Part shown: positions 45,104 through 54,750 of the stretch, piece by piece
Layout: each line of letters starts with the position of its first letter
Numbering within the stretch: the stretch's first letter is position 1
NCBI GenBank assembly: GCA_902798595.1
Contig: CADBXE010000002.1
Location: 175,531 to 239,530 of the forward strand
Direction of reading: 5' to 3'
Source of the DNA: an uncultured Erysipelotrichaceae bacterium
GTDB taxonomy: Bacteria > Bacillota_I > Bacilli_A > RFN20 > CAG-826
Length of the DNA stretch: 64,000 nt
The notes under the pieces: generated by a model
The model's input: only the letters and a program-made list of their open reading frames with translations
Database searches by the model: none
What the model was told of the DNA's origin: nothing
Program-made: the position numbers and the translations under genes

Positions 45104-47698
45104 TTACTTAATGAGAAGTTTTTTAGCTTCGTCAATCTTTGTGATATCTCTACCAGCGCCACTAGCGAGGTCTGGACGACCACCACCGGAACCACCGAGT
45201 AAGGAAGCGATGTCTTTAACTAACTTACCAGCGAGATAACCTTTTTCATTAGCGACTTTAGAAGCACCGACAACAACTGGATAACCACCATTTTCTTCGC
45301 CCACTAAAGCGATGAGGTAATTATCTTTATTAGACTTAAGGCTATCAATGATCTTTAATAAGGAATCACGCTTTTGATCTTTTAAGTATTTGAATAATAC
45401 CACTAAGCCATCTTGTTCCACGAATTCATTAGCGAGGTTACCACTTGTAGCGTTCGCTAATTTTTGTTTTAAGGTTTCGGCTTCTTTACGATAAGCATCC
45501 TTTTCCGCTTGTAAGCCTTTGAGTTTAGCTGGAACATCATAGATGGAACCAATACCTAATAAGTCACGGCTTTGGGCTAAGACGTTTTCTCTCTTCTTTA
45601 AGAGTTCATAAGCACCGAAAGAGGTTCTGGCTTGAATTCTTCTAATACCCGCAGCGACAGATTCTTCGTATTCAATAACGAAGACACCGATATCGCTGGT
45701 GTTAGTAACGTGGGTACCACCACAGAATTCTTTAGAGACGTCACCAAAGGTGACAACTCTAACTGTATCGCCATATTTATCATCAAATAAGGCTTTAGCG
45801 CCCATCTTTTTAGCTTCTTCGATTGGAAGGACAAATGTTTCTTCCTTAATCGCTTGAGCGATGTATTGGTTAACTTTTCTTTCAACTTCTGCGATTTGTT
45901 CTGGAGTCATCTTTTGGAAGTGATTGAAGTCAAAGTGAGAATATTCTTCGTTCACATAAGAACCATGTTGAGCGATATGGTCACCTAAGACTTCAGTTAA
46001 GGCTTGTTGTAATAAATGGACTGATGAGTGGTTTCTAGCGATTAAAGTACGACGGAATTCATCAATCTTCGCTGTAACTTTGTCACCTACTTTCACTTCA
46101 CCGAACATCACCTTCACAGAATGTAAGTGTTGCTTGTTAGGCGCTTTAATGACGTTAGTGACTTTCATGGAGACATTGTTATTTTCAATAACACCTGTAT
46201 CCGCGACTTGACCACCGCTTTCAGCGTAGAAGTTTGTTTCATCTAAGATGATTTCGCCTTCATCGTCTAAGCTATCAACTTTATTACCATCTTTGAAACA
46301 GGCCACAACTGTCGCTTCAATTGGTGCGCTACCATAGTTGAATTTAGAAGCAACTTTGCAGTTCATTAAATCAATCGCTTGCTTGTTCATGGATTGTTGG
46401 TCACCACGTGCGGTTCTCGCTCTTTCTCTTTGCTCTTTCATGAGCTTTTCGAATTCTTCGAGATCCACTTTGATGCCTTGTTCTTCACAAATCTCGATTG
46501 TTAATTCTTTTGGGAAACCGAATGTATCGTAGAGTTTGAAGACATCAGCACCACTGACGGCTTTGTTATCTTTGATAAGTTTCATTAATAAGGCTTCGCC
46601 ATTTGTTAAAGTCTTAATGAATTTTTCTTCTTCCGCTTTCACAATCTTAGCGACAAATTCTTGTTTATTTAATAAATAAGGATAATAGTCTTGCATGTTG
46701 TTAGCGACGACACTAACGAGTTCAAATAAGAATGGTTTTTCCATGCCTAAGAGTTTGCCATATCTGACCGCTCTTCTGAGTAATCTACGTAAAACGTAGC
46801 CTCTACCTTCATTAGAGAACGATTCACCATCCGCTAAAGCGAAGGTAATTGTTCTAATGTGGTCAGCGATAACTCTAAAGGCACGCATATTATCCGCGTA
46901 TTTTTTACCACTGATTTGTTCAGTCTTTTGAATCATTGGCCAGAATAAGTCTGTTTCGTAGCAGGTATCTGTACCTTGGATGACGGTAACGAATCTTTCT
47001 AAACCCGCACCGGTATCGATGTTCTTACTTGGTAATTCTTTGTATTCACTTCTCTTTTTACCAATTTCACTGTTGAATTGAGAGAAGACGATATTCCAAA
47101 TTTCAACGAATCTGAAGTTTGGTAAATCTTCAATTAAAAGCTTTAGGCCAACACCTTCTGGATCGAACTTTTCACCTCTATCAAAGTGAATTTCTGTATC
47201 AGGACCACATGGACCTTCACCGATTTCCCAGAAGTTATCTTCTTTAATAATTAAATGGTCTTCAGGCACACCAGCATCCATCCAGCATTTCTTTGTTTCT
47301 AAATCATCTGGGTGATAGGTGACATAAAGTTTTTCCTTTGGAAAATTGAACCATTTTTCGCTGGTGAGCATTTCCCAAGCCCATGGAATAACTTCTTTTC
47401 TAAAGTAGTCACCAATGGAGAAGTTACCTAACATTTCAAAGAAAGTTAAGTGAGTGGCATCGCCAACGTTTTCAATGTCATTTGTTCTAATACATTTTTG
47501 GGCGTTGGTAATTCTTCTACTGACTGGGATTTCACTACCATCAAAATATTTCTTTAAGGCCGCAACACCAGCGTTGATCCATAACAAAGTTGGGTCGTTC
47601 TTTGGAATTAAAGAAGAACCTGGCTCGATATGGTGACCTTTACTGGCGAAGAAGTCTAACCACATTCTACGAATGTCTTTGGATTGCATGTACTTCAT
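45104..47698 (-). CDS. alaS: Alanyl-tRNA synthetase
   Basis: 864 residues, full length. Class II catalytic core (NAGVAALKKYFDG, QKCIRTNDIENVGDATHLTFFEMLGNFSIGDYF), the tRNA-recognition region, the editing domain with zinc ligands HSSVHLLQQAL (HxxxH) and FCGGTHV, and the C-Ala domain ending in GGSGGGRPDLASG. Charges tRNA-Ala and clears misacylated Ser/Gly. Controlled by the T-box directly upstream. Confidence 0.98.
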   Translation of the reverse strand: MKYMQSKDIRRMWLDFFASKGHHIEPGSSLIPKNDPTLLWINAGVAALKKYFDGSEIPVSRRITNAQKCIRTNDIENVGDATHLTFFEMLGNFSIGDYFRKEVIPWAWEMLTSEKWFNFPKEKLYVTYHPDDLETKKCWMDAGVPEDHLIIKEDNFWEIGEGPCGPDTEIHFDRGEKFDPEGVGLKLLIEDLPNFRFVEIWNIVFSQFNSEIGKKRSEYKELPSKNIDTGAGLERFVTVIQGTDTCYETDLFWPMIQKTEQISGKKYADNMRAFRVIADHIRTITFALADGESFSNEGRGYVLRRLLRRAVRYGKLLGMEKPFLFELVSVVANNMQDYYPYLLNKQEFVAKIVKAEEEKFIKTLTNGEALLMKLIKDNKAVSGADVFKLYDTFGFPKELTIEICEEQGIKVDLEEFEKLMKEQRERARTARGDQQSMNKQAIDLMNCKVASKFNYGSAPIEATVVACFKDGNKVDSLDDEGEIILDETNFYAESGGQVADTGVIENNNVSMKVTNVIKAPNKQHLHSVKVMFGEVKVGDKVTAKIDEFRRTLIARNHSSVHLLQQALTEVLGDHIAQHGSYVNEEYSHFDFNHFQKMTPEQIAEVERKVNQYIAQAIKEETFVLPIEEAKKMGAKALFDDKYGDTVRVVTFGDVSKEFCGGTHVTNTSDIGVFVIEYEESVAAGIRRIQARTSFGAYELLKKRENVLAQSRDLLGIGSIYDVPAKLKGLQAEKDAYRKEAETLKQKLANATSGNLANEFVEQDGLVVLFKYLKDQKRDSLLKIIDSLKSNKDNYLIALVGEENGGYPVVVGASKVANEKGYLAGKLVKDIASLLGGSGGGRPDLASGAGRDITKIDEAKKLLIK

Positions 47699-47935
47699 AA
47701 AATACCTCCAAATAAATAAAAAGTACCTCTTCTAAGGAACGGATTTCTCCGCGGTACCATCCTTATTCTCTCAATAATGTTGAGAGCACTTATTTAAGAA
47801 TAAATCGTTATTCTAACGTCGGCATTACCCGAAACTTCGGAAGTGGCTTTCCATTACGCTCCTGTATCCTTTTCACCGCTAGATACTCGCTACTAGGTTA
47901 ATAGATGGATTGGCTTCCTGCTTTGCGACATTAAT
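47699..47935 (-). promoter_or_regulatory. T-box riboswitch of alaS
   Basis: The T-box core AAGGATGGTACCGCGG is at 47749-47764 on the minus strand. Upstream are stem I (from about 47930) and a hairpin TCTCAA/TTGAGA near 47770-47785; downstream are the terminator parts (GGTACC pairing toward AGAGGTAC, inner hairpin CGGA/TCCG at 47740-47751, T-run at 47715-47722). T-boxes bind uncharged tRNA and prevent termination. The specifier codon was not assigned with certainty; alaS location implies Ala. Confidence 0.88.
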
Positions 47936-47964
47936 TTATCATAAACTAATGATAAAAACTATAA

Positions 47965-49077
47965 CTATTTGATAACTTTATCAATTAAGCCACCACCGAG
48001 ACAAATATCTCCGTCGTAAATGACAGCAGCTTGGCCTGGTGTGACCGCTTTGATTGGCTCCACAAATGTTAAAGTGATTTGATCATCATTAATATCCGAA
48101 ATAATGACTGGATTATCGGCTTGACGATATCTAAATTTAGCGTTTAATCTTTGATTAATTTCTGGCTTCTTACTAATCCAGTTTAAATTAGTGACTGTAC
48201 AGCTTCTGGAATATAAATAACTGCTTTCATCACCACTAGCGACATAGACAATATTCTTTTTGATGTCTTTATCAACGACAAACCAGCCTTTGGCTTCTTC
48301 TCCATGGATTCCACCGATGCCTAGGCCTTTTCTTTGACCGATTGTGTAATACATCGCGCCTTCGTGCTCACCGATTTTGCGGTTGTGTTCGATATCAACG
48401 ATGTCACCTTTTTGAGCAGGGATGTAATTCTTTAAGAAGTCTTTAAAGTTTCTTTCACCAATAAAGCAGATACCAGTGCTATCTTTTTTGTCCATAACTG
48501 ATTCTAAATCGAGTTCATGGGCAATTCTTCTAACTTCTGGCTTATCAATATCCCCTAATGGGAATAAGCAGAAAGATAATTGTTCTTGGCTGATTTGACT
48601 TAAGAAGTATGTTTGATCTTTGTTTTTATCAAAACTCTTAAGCAAATACGCTACACCATCTTTATCAATACGCTTGGCGTAATGCCCCATTGCAATGGCA
48701 TCATAGCCATGTTCTTTAGCGTACTTTAAGAATGGTCCAAATTTAATGTATTTGTTGCAGAAAATGTCTGGATTAGGAGTTCTACCACATTCATATTCTT
48801 TGATAAGGTAAGTAAAAACGTTATCCCAGTACTCTTTGATATAATCAATTCTTAGTAATTTGATGCCTAATTTATCGGCAACTTTTTGGGCGTCATCATA
48901 GTCTTTTTCTTGTGGACATTGGTCATTGTTAATTGTGGGATTACCAAGGTAGTCACCATTCGCTAAAGCATCCCAGTTACGCATAAAGCAACCGGTTACT
49001 TCATGACCCGCTTTTAAAAGGAGATAAGCGGAAACCGCACTATCAACACCACCAGAAAGACCTAATAACACCTTCAT
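47965..49077 (-). CDS. mnmA: tRNA 2-thiouridine(34) synthase MnmA
   Basis: About 370 residues. ATP PP-loop LSGGVDSAV at the start, tRNA-binding insert, catalytic cysteines in NPDIFCNKYIKFG and STGICFIGER, and a C-terminal beta barrel ending AVIYDGDICLGGG. Adds sulfur to U34 of Lys, Glu and Gln tRNAs. ATG 49077 is chosen (GTGAGGA upstream); a GTG seven codons earlier overlaps dtd. Confidence 0.95.
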   Translation of the reverse strand: MKVLLGLSGGVDSAVSAYLLLKAGHEVTGCFMRNWDALANGDYLGNPTINNDQCPQEKDYDDAQKVADKLGIKLLRIDYIKEYWDNVFTYLIKEYECGRTPNPDIFCNKYIKFGPFLKYAKEHGYDAIAMGHYAKRIDKDGVAYLLKSFDKNKDQTYFLSQISQEQLSFCLFPLGDIDKPEVRRIAHELDLESVMDKKDSTGICFIGERNFKDFLKNYIPAQKGDIVDIEHNRKIGEHEGAMYYTIGQRKGLGIGGIHGEEAKGWFVVDKDIKKNIVYVASGDESSYLYSRSCTVTNLNWISKKPEINQRLNAKFRYRQADNPVIISDINDDQITLTFVEPIKAVTPGQAAVIYDGDICLGGGLIDKVIK

Positions 49078-49078
49078 A

Positions 49079-49531
49079 TTATTTAAATAATTCCTCACTA
49101 TCTAAGACAATTGTAAACGGTCCATCATTTACACTACTTACTTTCATGTCAGCGCCAAAGATACCTGTGGCAATTGGACCATGTTTGGCTTCTAAAGCTT
49201 TATTGAAATAAGCATATAATTCTTTAGCTTGATCAGGTTTCATCGCGTTAACGAACGATGGTCTTCTACCACCAGTCACATCCGCATATAAAGTGAATTG
49301 ACTGACTGACATAATTTGACCATTTACGTCATTTAAAGAGAGGTTTGTTAAACCCCTGTCATCACAGAAAACTCTTAAAGCTAGAATCTTATCAATCATC
49401 TTGTCGACAATGGCTTGAGTGTCGGTATGAGTAAAGCCCACGAGCAAACAAAAGCCACGATCAATCTTGCTATAAAGTTGACCATCAATAGTGACTGATG
49501 CATTTAAAACTGTCGTTAATACAACTCTCAT
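49079..49531 (-). CDS. dtd: D-aminoacyl-tRNA deacylase
   Basis: 150 residues. Active-site motifs MSVSQFTLYADVTGGRRPSF and NDGPFTIVLD. Frees tRNAs mischarged with D-amino acids or glycine, complementing alaS editing. One base before the mnmA start and directly after the nucleoside phosphorylase gene. Confidence 0.93.
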   Translation of the reverse strand: MRVVLTTVLNASVTIDGQLYSKIDRGFCLLVGFTHTDTQAIVDKMIDKILALRVFCDDRGLTNLSLNDVNGQIMSVSQFTLYADVTGGRRPSFVNAMKPDQAKELYAYFNKALEAKHGPIATGIFGADMKVSSVNDGPFTIVLDSEELFK

Positions 49532-49532
49532 T

Positions 49533-50840
49533 TTATTGAATAACTTCTAAGACAACTTTTGGCTTTTCAACGAATTCTTTACTAATTTCAAAAGCATTGA
49601 AAACGTTCTTTGCCACCCTATTAATTAAGGTAACATTCTTGTTAGAATGTAAGTAACATAAGACTTCGCCTTCTTTGACGTAGTCGCCAATCTTCTTATT
49701 GAGCATAATACCAGCGGACATATCGATAACATCATCAAGAGTTTCTCTACCACCACCTAAAGTCATGGAAGATAAGCCAATTTCTAAAGCGTTAATGCCT
49801 TTAACATAGCCTTCTTCTTGAGCATAGATTGGAATGATGTTCTTAGCCATGTTGAACTTTTCAGGATGTAAGATATATTCGACATCGCCTCCTTGAGCCG
49901 CGACCATTTCTAAGAACTTATTGAAAGCGGAGCCATCTTTAATGCATTCTTCAAGCATTTTACGACCTTCTTCATAGTCCTTACAGATATGTGCTTGCTC
50001 AAGCATGATGCTACCTGCAATATAACAAAGTTCCATTAAATCTTCTGGGCCTTCACCATGTAAAGCAGCAATTGCTTCTTTAACCTCTAATGCATTACCA
50101 ACCGCTAAACCCAAAGGTTCGTTCATGTTGGATAAAACAGCACGTGTATCACGTTTCAAGCCATTACCGATTTTAACCATTAGTTTAGCTAAAACTCTGG
50201 CTTGGTTAATATCTTTCATAAAGGCACCATTGCCTAAAGTAACATCGAGCAAAATAGCATCTGTACCTGCTGCTAACTTTTTAGACATAACAGAAGCAGC
50301 AATTAAAGGAATGGATTCAACTGTACCTGTGACGTCTCTAAGAGCGTACATCTTTTTATCGGCAGGCACTAAAGATTGTGTTTGGCCTGCGATAGCGATA
50401 CCGATTTTATTGACTTGGTTAATGAAACGATCGCCATTAACTTGGATAGTTAAACCAGGAATGGATTCTAATTTATCTAATGTACCACCGGTATGGCCTA
50501 AACCACGGCCACTTAATTTAGCGAATGTCGCCCCGCAAGCGGCAACCATTGGTCCAAGGACCAAGGATGTTTTATCGCCAACACCACCAGTACTATGCTT
50601 ATCTACTTTGACACCTTTAAGGTTAGATAAGTCTAATGTTTCACCCGAGTGTTCCATTAAGTCGGTTAAATTAATAACTTCTTCTTCGGTCATGCCTTTA
50701 AACAAGATTGCCATATTCATTGCGCTGACTTGATAATCAGGGACAATGCCATTGACGTATCCATCAATCCAGAACGCAATCTCTTCGCGCGTTAAAGCGT
50801 GACCTTCACGTTTTTTGATAATTAAATCTACCATTCTCAT
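49533..50840 (-). CDS. pdp: Pyrimidine-nucleoside phosphorylase
   Basis: 435 residues. Phosphate- and nucleoside-binding segments KVDKHSTGGVGDKTSL near 80, SGRGLGHTGGTLDKLE near 110, and SIMLEQA; the TP/AnPRT family 2 type shared with thymidine phosphorylase. Cleaves uridine, deoxyuridine and thymidine with phosphate; acts with cdd (19.2 kb) in salvage. Start ATG 50840 with GAGGTG before it; an ATG ten codons earlier has none. Confidence 0.93.
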   Translation of the reverse strand: MRMVDLIIKKREGHALTREEIAFWIDGYVNGIVPDYQVSAMNMAILFKGMTEEEVINLTDLMEHSGETLDLSNLKGVKVDKHSTGGVGDKTSLVLGPMVAACGATFAKLSGRGLGHTGGTLDKLESIPGLTIQVNGDRFINQVNKIGIAIAGQTQSLVPADKKMYALRDVTGTVESIPLIAASVMSKKLAAGTDAILLDVTLGNGAFMKDINQARVLAKLMVKIGNGLKRDTRAVLSNMNEPLGLAVGNALEVKEAIAALHGEGPEDLMELCYIAGSIMLEQAHICKDYEEGRKMLEECIKDGSAFNKFLEMVAAQGGDVEYILHPEKFNMAKNIIPIYAQEEGYVKGINALEIGLSSMTLGGGRETLDDVIDMSAGIMLNKKIGDYVKEGEVLCYLHSNKNVTLINRVAKNVFNAFEISKEFVEKPKVVLEVIQ

Positions 50841-50885
50841 AAGAAACACCTCACTTTTATAGTTTATCATAAAAAAGGATTTTTT

Positions 50886-50914
50886 ATAATAGCCTTAAAA
50901 TGGCCCTATTTCAA
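50886..50914 (-). promoter_or_regulatory. Putative promoter of pdp-dtd-mnmA
   Basis: TTGAAA, 17-base spacer, TATTAT on the minus strand in the gap after the MACPF-like lipoprotein gene. Confidence 0.6.
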
Positions 50915-50930
50915 TAACTTTTAACAATAT

Positions 50931-52181
50931 TTACTGAAGAAATAGGCTAACGTAATCATCTATTACTTGTTGATAATGCTGAGCTTGTTTTTCGATGTAT
51001 TTTGGATACGCTGCCTTGAGGCATTCTTTTTGCTCTAGCATAGATTCAGGAAGAAATTCCCAAATTGGATAGCTTTCAACCTGTCTAATTCGCGTACCAG
51101 ATTCTACCGATGTGCCCTTTCCAAGTTTTGTTACTAAGTTTGGATAGGGAGAAAAATCTATACCTATTGGCACAGAGGCAACTGGGAGGCCAGTGGTACT
51201 TGCGTTTTTGATCTCGGCATCAATATCTTCTTCATTAACGCCAAGGTATTTATATAACGAGAAATTCGCTTTTGTTTCATATTCCTCATATGTTTTAGAT
51301 TCGATTCCTGACATAAGGGTAGAATCTAATTCGTTTTTAAGAGCGGTTCCATCGACTTCGTTCATATTGCGCTTTTTAGAAGTGAGATAGTATGAAAGGC
51401 AAATACTTCTTCCGTATTCAGTAGCCCAAGCGACATGTGTTCCGTAATAGCTGAATATTCTCAAAAAGTCTTTTTCATTATTGCTTTGATAAGCCTCATT
51501 TACATCTAAGATAAAGTCTCCGTCTAAATGTTGAGTGTATTCTTCCTTTTCGGTTTCATAGTCACCATAAGAAGAACGGTAACAGGATGCCATTATTTCA
51601 CAATCATATAATAAAATTGTATTGCCACGATATTTCTCTAGCTCAAATCTACGGCCTATAGATGCTTTATAATGATCCAAAGGAAGATCTAGATTTGTAG
51701 TGATATTCATATTGTCACCGATAGCGGTATAGTCGTTAATCATCAACGAATTGATTCTAATCACAGGCTTATCATCTTCACCTGAGTAAGCAATTGTACT
51801 ATTTTTGTTTTTTACCCAATCATATTCAAAAAGCGATAATCTATTTTCTTGAATACCAAATTTAAAAGGATCGTTTGCGGTTATGTCATATGTTCTTAAA
51901 TGATCACCATTATATGGAGTGGGAAGCATAAAGCTGTCTGCTTCATAGCTATAAGGAGTAACTGTTGCTGGTTTAGAAGAAGTTAATGATGTTTCTACAC
52001 TTGAACTAGTGAGGCTGCTACTGGTTGTAGTTTTGTTTTCAGATGAAGTTGATTCTTCATTATTTGAATCAGAATAAGAAATCACCAAAGTATCATGTCC
52101 ACCTGTAGCGACATGTTCAATTGTCCCACAGCTAGTAACGAGTAAAGGTATTACCAATAACAAGCTTTTCTTAAACGACAT
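50931..52181 (-). CDS. MACPF-like lipoprotein
   Basis: 416 residues. Signal peptide with lipobox VTSC (Cys18), a Ser/Thr-rich stalk at 38-75, then a domain containing the MACPF signature: FLRIFSYYGTHVAWATEYGR at 239-258, where the family consensus is Y/W-G-T/S-H-F/Y followed by GG; the second glycine pair is reduced to YG. The block YPIWEFLPE near 376 also matches MACPF proteins. Known members (complement, perforin, Bacteroides BSAP toxins) form pores. Here pore formation is only inferred; the lipid anchor suggests a surface-bound or released effector. AAGGAGG precedes the ATG. Neighbours are housekeeping genes. Confidence 0.75.
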   Translation of the reverse strand: MSFKKSLLLVIPLLVTSCGTIEHVATGGHDTLVISYSDSNNEESTSSENKTTTSSSLTSSSVETSLTSSKPATVTPYSYEADSFMLPTPYNGDHLRTYDITANDPFKFGIQENRLSLFEYDWVKNKNSTIAYSGEDDKPVIRINSLMINDYTAIGDNMNITTNLDLPLDHYKASIGRRFELEKYRGNTILLYDCEIMASCYRSSYGDYETEKEEYTQHLDGDFILDVNEAYQSNNEKDFLRIFSYYGTHVAWATEYGRSICLSYYLTSKKRNMNEVDGTALKNELDSTLMSGIESKTYEEYETKANFSLYKYLGVNEEDIDAEIKNASTTGLPVASVPIGIDFSPYPNLVTKLGKGTSVESGTRIRQVESYPIWEFLPESMLEQKECLKAAYPKYIEKQAQHYQQVIDDYVSLFLQ

Positions 52182-52325
52182 ATTAATCCTCCTTATACTC
52201 CGCTACTATGTAGCATAATGATAAGTGTATAGGTTTTATAAAAGATGTAAATAAAAAATAGAGAATAGTTACTAAACATCATATTTTTTAAGCTTTTGTT
52301 ACTGTTTTTAATCATCTGTGGTGCA

Positions 52326-52355
52326 TTGTCAATCAAGACCATATTGATGTAAGAT
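52326..52355 (+). promoter_or_regulatory. Promoter of the RsmF-like gene, leaderless arrangement
   Basis: TTGTCA, 18-base spacer, TAAGAT ending at 52355; the GTG start follows six bases later, so transcription should begin at the start codon. Confidence 0.5.
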
Positions 52356-52361
52356 TATCTC

Positions 52362-53642
52362 GTGGAATTTTTAAACCATTTAAAAACATACCTAACAGAT
52401 GAACAAATTGAAGCGTTAAATCGTTCTCTAGAAGGAGAAAGCCAACACGCTCTTCTTTTAAACGAAGAAAAGATGAGCCAGGAAACTTTGCTCAAGATTT
52501 ACCCATCTTTAAAAAGACATCCAATTATTCCTAATGCTTTTTTATACAATAAAAACGAGCTCGAATTAGGAAAGAGTGTTTATCATGAATTAGGTTGTTT
52601 TTATCTTCAAGAACCAAGCGCGATGCTTCCAGCCTTTCTTCTCAAACCAAAAGAAGGCGAAATTGTTTTAGATTTATGCGCAGCTCCTGGTGGTAAAAGC
52701 ATGCAGGCTTCTTTACTCATGAAGAATACTGGCTTAATTGTCGCTAATGATTTGGCAAGAACACGCGCTTACGCTATCAGTGAGAACGCCGAAAGAATGG
52801 GAAGAGGAAATCTTCTCATTGTTAATAACGATTTCTCTAGTATTTATCAACACTATTTGAATACATTCGATAGAATTATTTTAGACGCTCCATGCTCTGG
52901 ATCAGGAATGTTTAGAAAACAGAGTGAAATGAAAGATGATTGGTCTTACGCTAAAGTCACTAAGTATGCCGAAATCCAAAAAGAGCTAATCTTATATGCT
53001 TATAAAATGCTTAAAGAAGGTGGCGAAATGGTCTATTCAACTTGCTCATTTTCCTATGAAGAAGATGAAGAAGTTGTTGATTATTTATTAAATAACACTG
53101 ACGCTACTATCAAGCAAATAGAGGTTAATCCTTTATACTTTGTTAATCCTAACAAACCATTAGGTATTCATCTCTTGCCTTCTATGTTTCCAGGTGAAGG
53201 TCACTACGTCTGTTTGATTAAAAAGCCAGGCGAACTTAAAGAAACAAATGTGAAACTTTCAAAGAGTAAGCTTTCATTTGAGTTACCAACCAATGGCTAC
53301 CAAGTAATGCAAAAGTATGGTGGCTATTTGTATCTCATAAACAAAGAATTTAACTATAAATACTTGAGTATCGTGAGAAACGGTGTCAAAGTGGGACAAG
53401 TAGATAAAAACGATATTCGCTTTGATTACCACTACGCCCACTTTGTTAACGAGTTTCCAAACATTTTAGAGATTAATCTAGATGAACTTAAAAAATACTA
53501 TCTTGGTGAAAGCATTAATAAAAGTGTCTCTAAAGGTTATATTCTTTTAAAATACGAAGGAATCAATGTCGACATCGCTAAAAGCGATGGACGCATCGTT
53601 AAAAACCGTTTGCCCAAAGGATTACGTAAAAAACTATCTTAA
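52362..53642 (+). CDS. rsmF: RsmF-like rRNA (cytosine-C5)-methyltransferase
   Basis: 426 residues, NOL1/NOP2/Sun family. SAM-binding LDLCAAPGGKS at about 106, catalytic DAPCSGSGMF and YSTCSFSYEEDEEVV, then the C-terminal RsmF-type and PUA-like domain. Methylates cytosine in 16S rRNA; the exact site is not predictable. GTG start with no ribosome-binding site. Its stop overlaps the convergent plsC stop by four bases. Confidence 0.88.
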   Translation: MEFLNHLKTYLTDEQIEALNRSLEGESQHALLLNEEKMSQETLLKIYPSLKRHPIIPNAFLYNKNELELGKSVYHELGCFYLQEPSAMLPAFLLKPKEGEIVLDLCAAPGGKSMQASLLMKNTGLIVANDLARTRAYAISENAERMGRGNLLIVNNDFSSIYQHYLNTFDRIILDAPCSGSGMFRKQSEMKDDWSYAKVTKYAEIQKELILYAYKMLKEGGEMVYSTCSFSYEEDEEVVDYLLNNTDATIKQIEVNPLYFVNPNKPLGIHLLPSMFPGEGHYVCLIKKPGELKETNVKLSKSKLSFELPTNGYQVMQKYGGYLYLINKEFNYKYLSIVRNGVKVGQVDKNDIRFDYHYAHFVNEFPNILEINLDELKKYYLGESINKSVSKGYILLKYEGINVDIAKSDGRIVKNRLPKGLRKKLS

Positions 53643-54427
53643 ATAATCATGTTGAAGCGATAGTTCTTTTCTTTCGCTTCGCTCATTGTCTTGTGATCAA
53701 GAGGTCTCAAGTGATATGTGATTTCCTTTTGAATCATCTTTCTGGTAAGCTCTGCTAGATCAGATGTATTCAAATTGGCATATTCTTCTTTTTTGATAGG
53801 CTTTAAGAAAGAAACATAGACTGGATATCTTCTAAACTGTGGTTTCATCTTTAAAACACGATATGTGCCCCAAATGGCAGCGGGTAAAATCGTTGATTCA
53901 GATTTAATAGCTGGTCTAAATGTCCCATGATGGAATTCGCCAACTGGTAATTGTTGGTCATGAATTCTTGTACCTTCTGGGAAAATCATCCAGTTTCTTT
54001 CTTTTTTCTTTAAGTCGTCTTCGACTTGGAGCATCACTTTCAGTGATTGTCTCAAATTATCGCGTTCAATTGTCTTAACATCAAGCGCTTTAATCGCGGT
54101 CTTAAGAAGCGGCACTTTATTAAGCTCATCTTTGCCCACGAATGTGGTTGGAGTAGGAATAGCCACTAAGAAAGGTAATGGATCAAAAGCGGACATATGA
54201 TTGCTCACTAAAAAGAATGTTTCATCTTGTGGAATGTTTTCTAAACCAAAGAACTTTAAATCCACCTGCAAAGCATCAGATGTTTGTTTAGAGATTTTTC
54301 TAAACTTAGCGTGACGTAATGGGAATGGATATCTTTCTAAATGTTTTGCCCATCTAGCGAACGTGAAAAGACAGGCCCCTACTAGGCGACCACCAACTCT
54401 TAACACGGCTCTTGAATAATGAAACAT
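53639..54427 (-). CDS. plsC: 1-acyl-sn-glycerol-3-phosphate acyltransferase
   Basis: 262 residues, membrane-associated LPLAT. The catalytic NHMSAFD motif (NHx4D) is near 92 and the substrate-binding FPEGTR near 169; hydrophobic N-terminus. Second acylation step after plsY. Five bases after the OB-like small gene. Converges with the methyltransferase gene. Confidence 0.92.
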   Translation of the reverse strand: MFHYSRAVLRVGGRLVGACLFTFARWAKHLERYPFPLRHAKFRKISKQTSDALQVDLKFFGLENIPQDETFFLVSNHMSAFDPLPFLVAIPTPTTFVGKDELNKVPLLKTAIKALDVKTIERDNLRQSLKVMLQVEDDLKKKERNWMIFPEGTRIHDQQLPVGEFHHGTFRPAIKSESTILPAAIWGTYRVLKMKPQFRRYPVYVSFLKPIKKEEYANLNTSDLAELTRKMIQKEITYHLRPLDHKTMSEAKEKNYRFNMII

Positions 54428-54432
54428 AAACT

Positions 54433-54723
54433 TTACTTGTTGTGAATTGCGAGATTAGACGGGAAGTGACGCACTTGCTCCGCTAGTACATATAATCCTA
54501 ATTCAGGATTGTGTTCGATTCTACCAAAAATGCAAACAAAGTGACCATTAGGTATTTTCGTCAAGGGGTTGCATTTGCTTCTGTCCCAGTACATACATGG
54601 GATTTTACTGATTGTAACCTTTTCTTCAAAGGCGTCCGTCGTTTCTAAATTAATTAAACGGAATGTTGGATGTTCTGACAAGATATCATCCGCTTGTCCT
54701 AGAAGGGACACTGTAGAAATCAT
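54433..54723 (-). CDS. Small OB-fold-like protein, possible single-strand binding
   Basis: 96 residues. The pattern MISTVSLLGQADDI, VTISKIPCMYW and NGHFVCIFGRIEHN..LGLYVLAEQVRHF resembles an SSB-type OB fold (start strand, then GRIE, then VLAEQVRF), but it lacks the acidic C-terminal tail of SSB. Two cysteines in PCMYWDRSKC could bind metal. ATG 54723 with AGGAGG seven bases before it. Identity is uncertain; it lies between pulA and plsC in the ftsK transcript. Confidence 0.6.
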   Translation of the reverse strand: MISTVSLLGQADDILSEHPTFRLINLETTDAFEEKVTISKIPCMYWDRSKCNPLTKIPNGHFVCIFGRIEHNPELGLYVLAEQVRHFPSNLAIHNK

Positions 54724-54750
54724 ATTGATTTCCTCCTTTCTCAAGCATTA

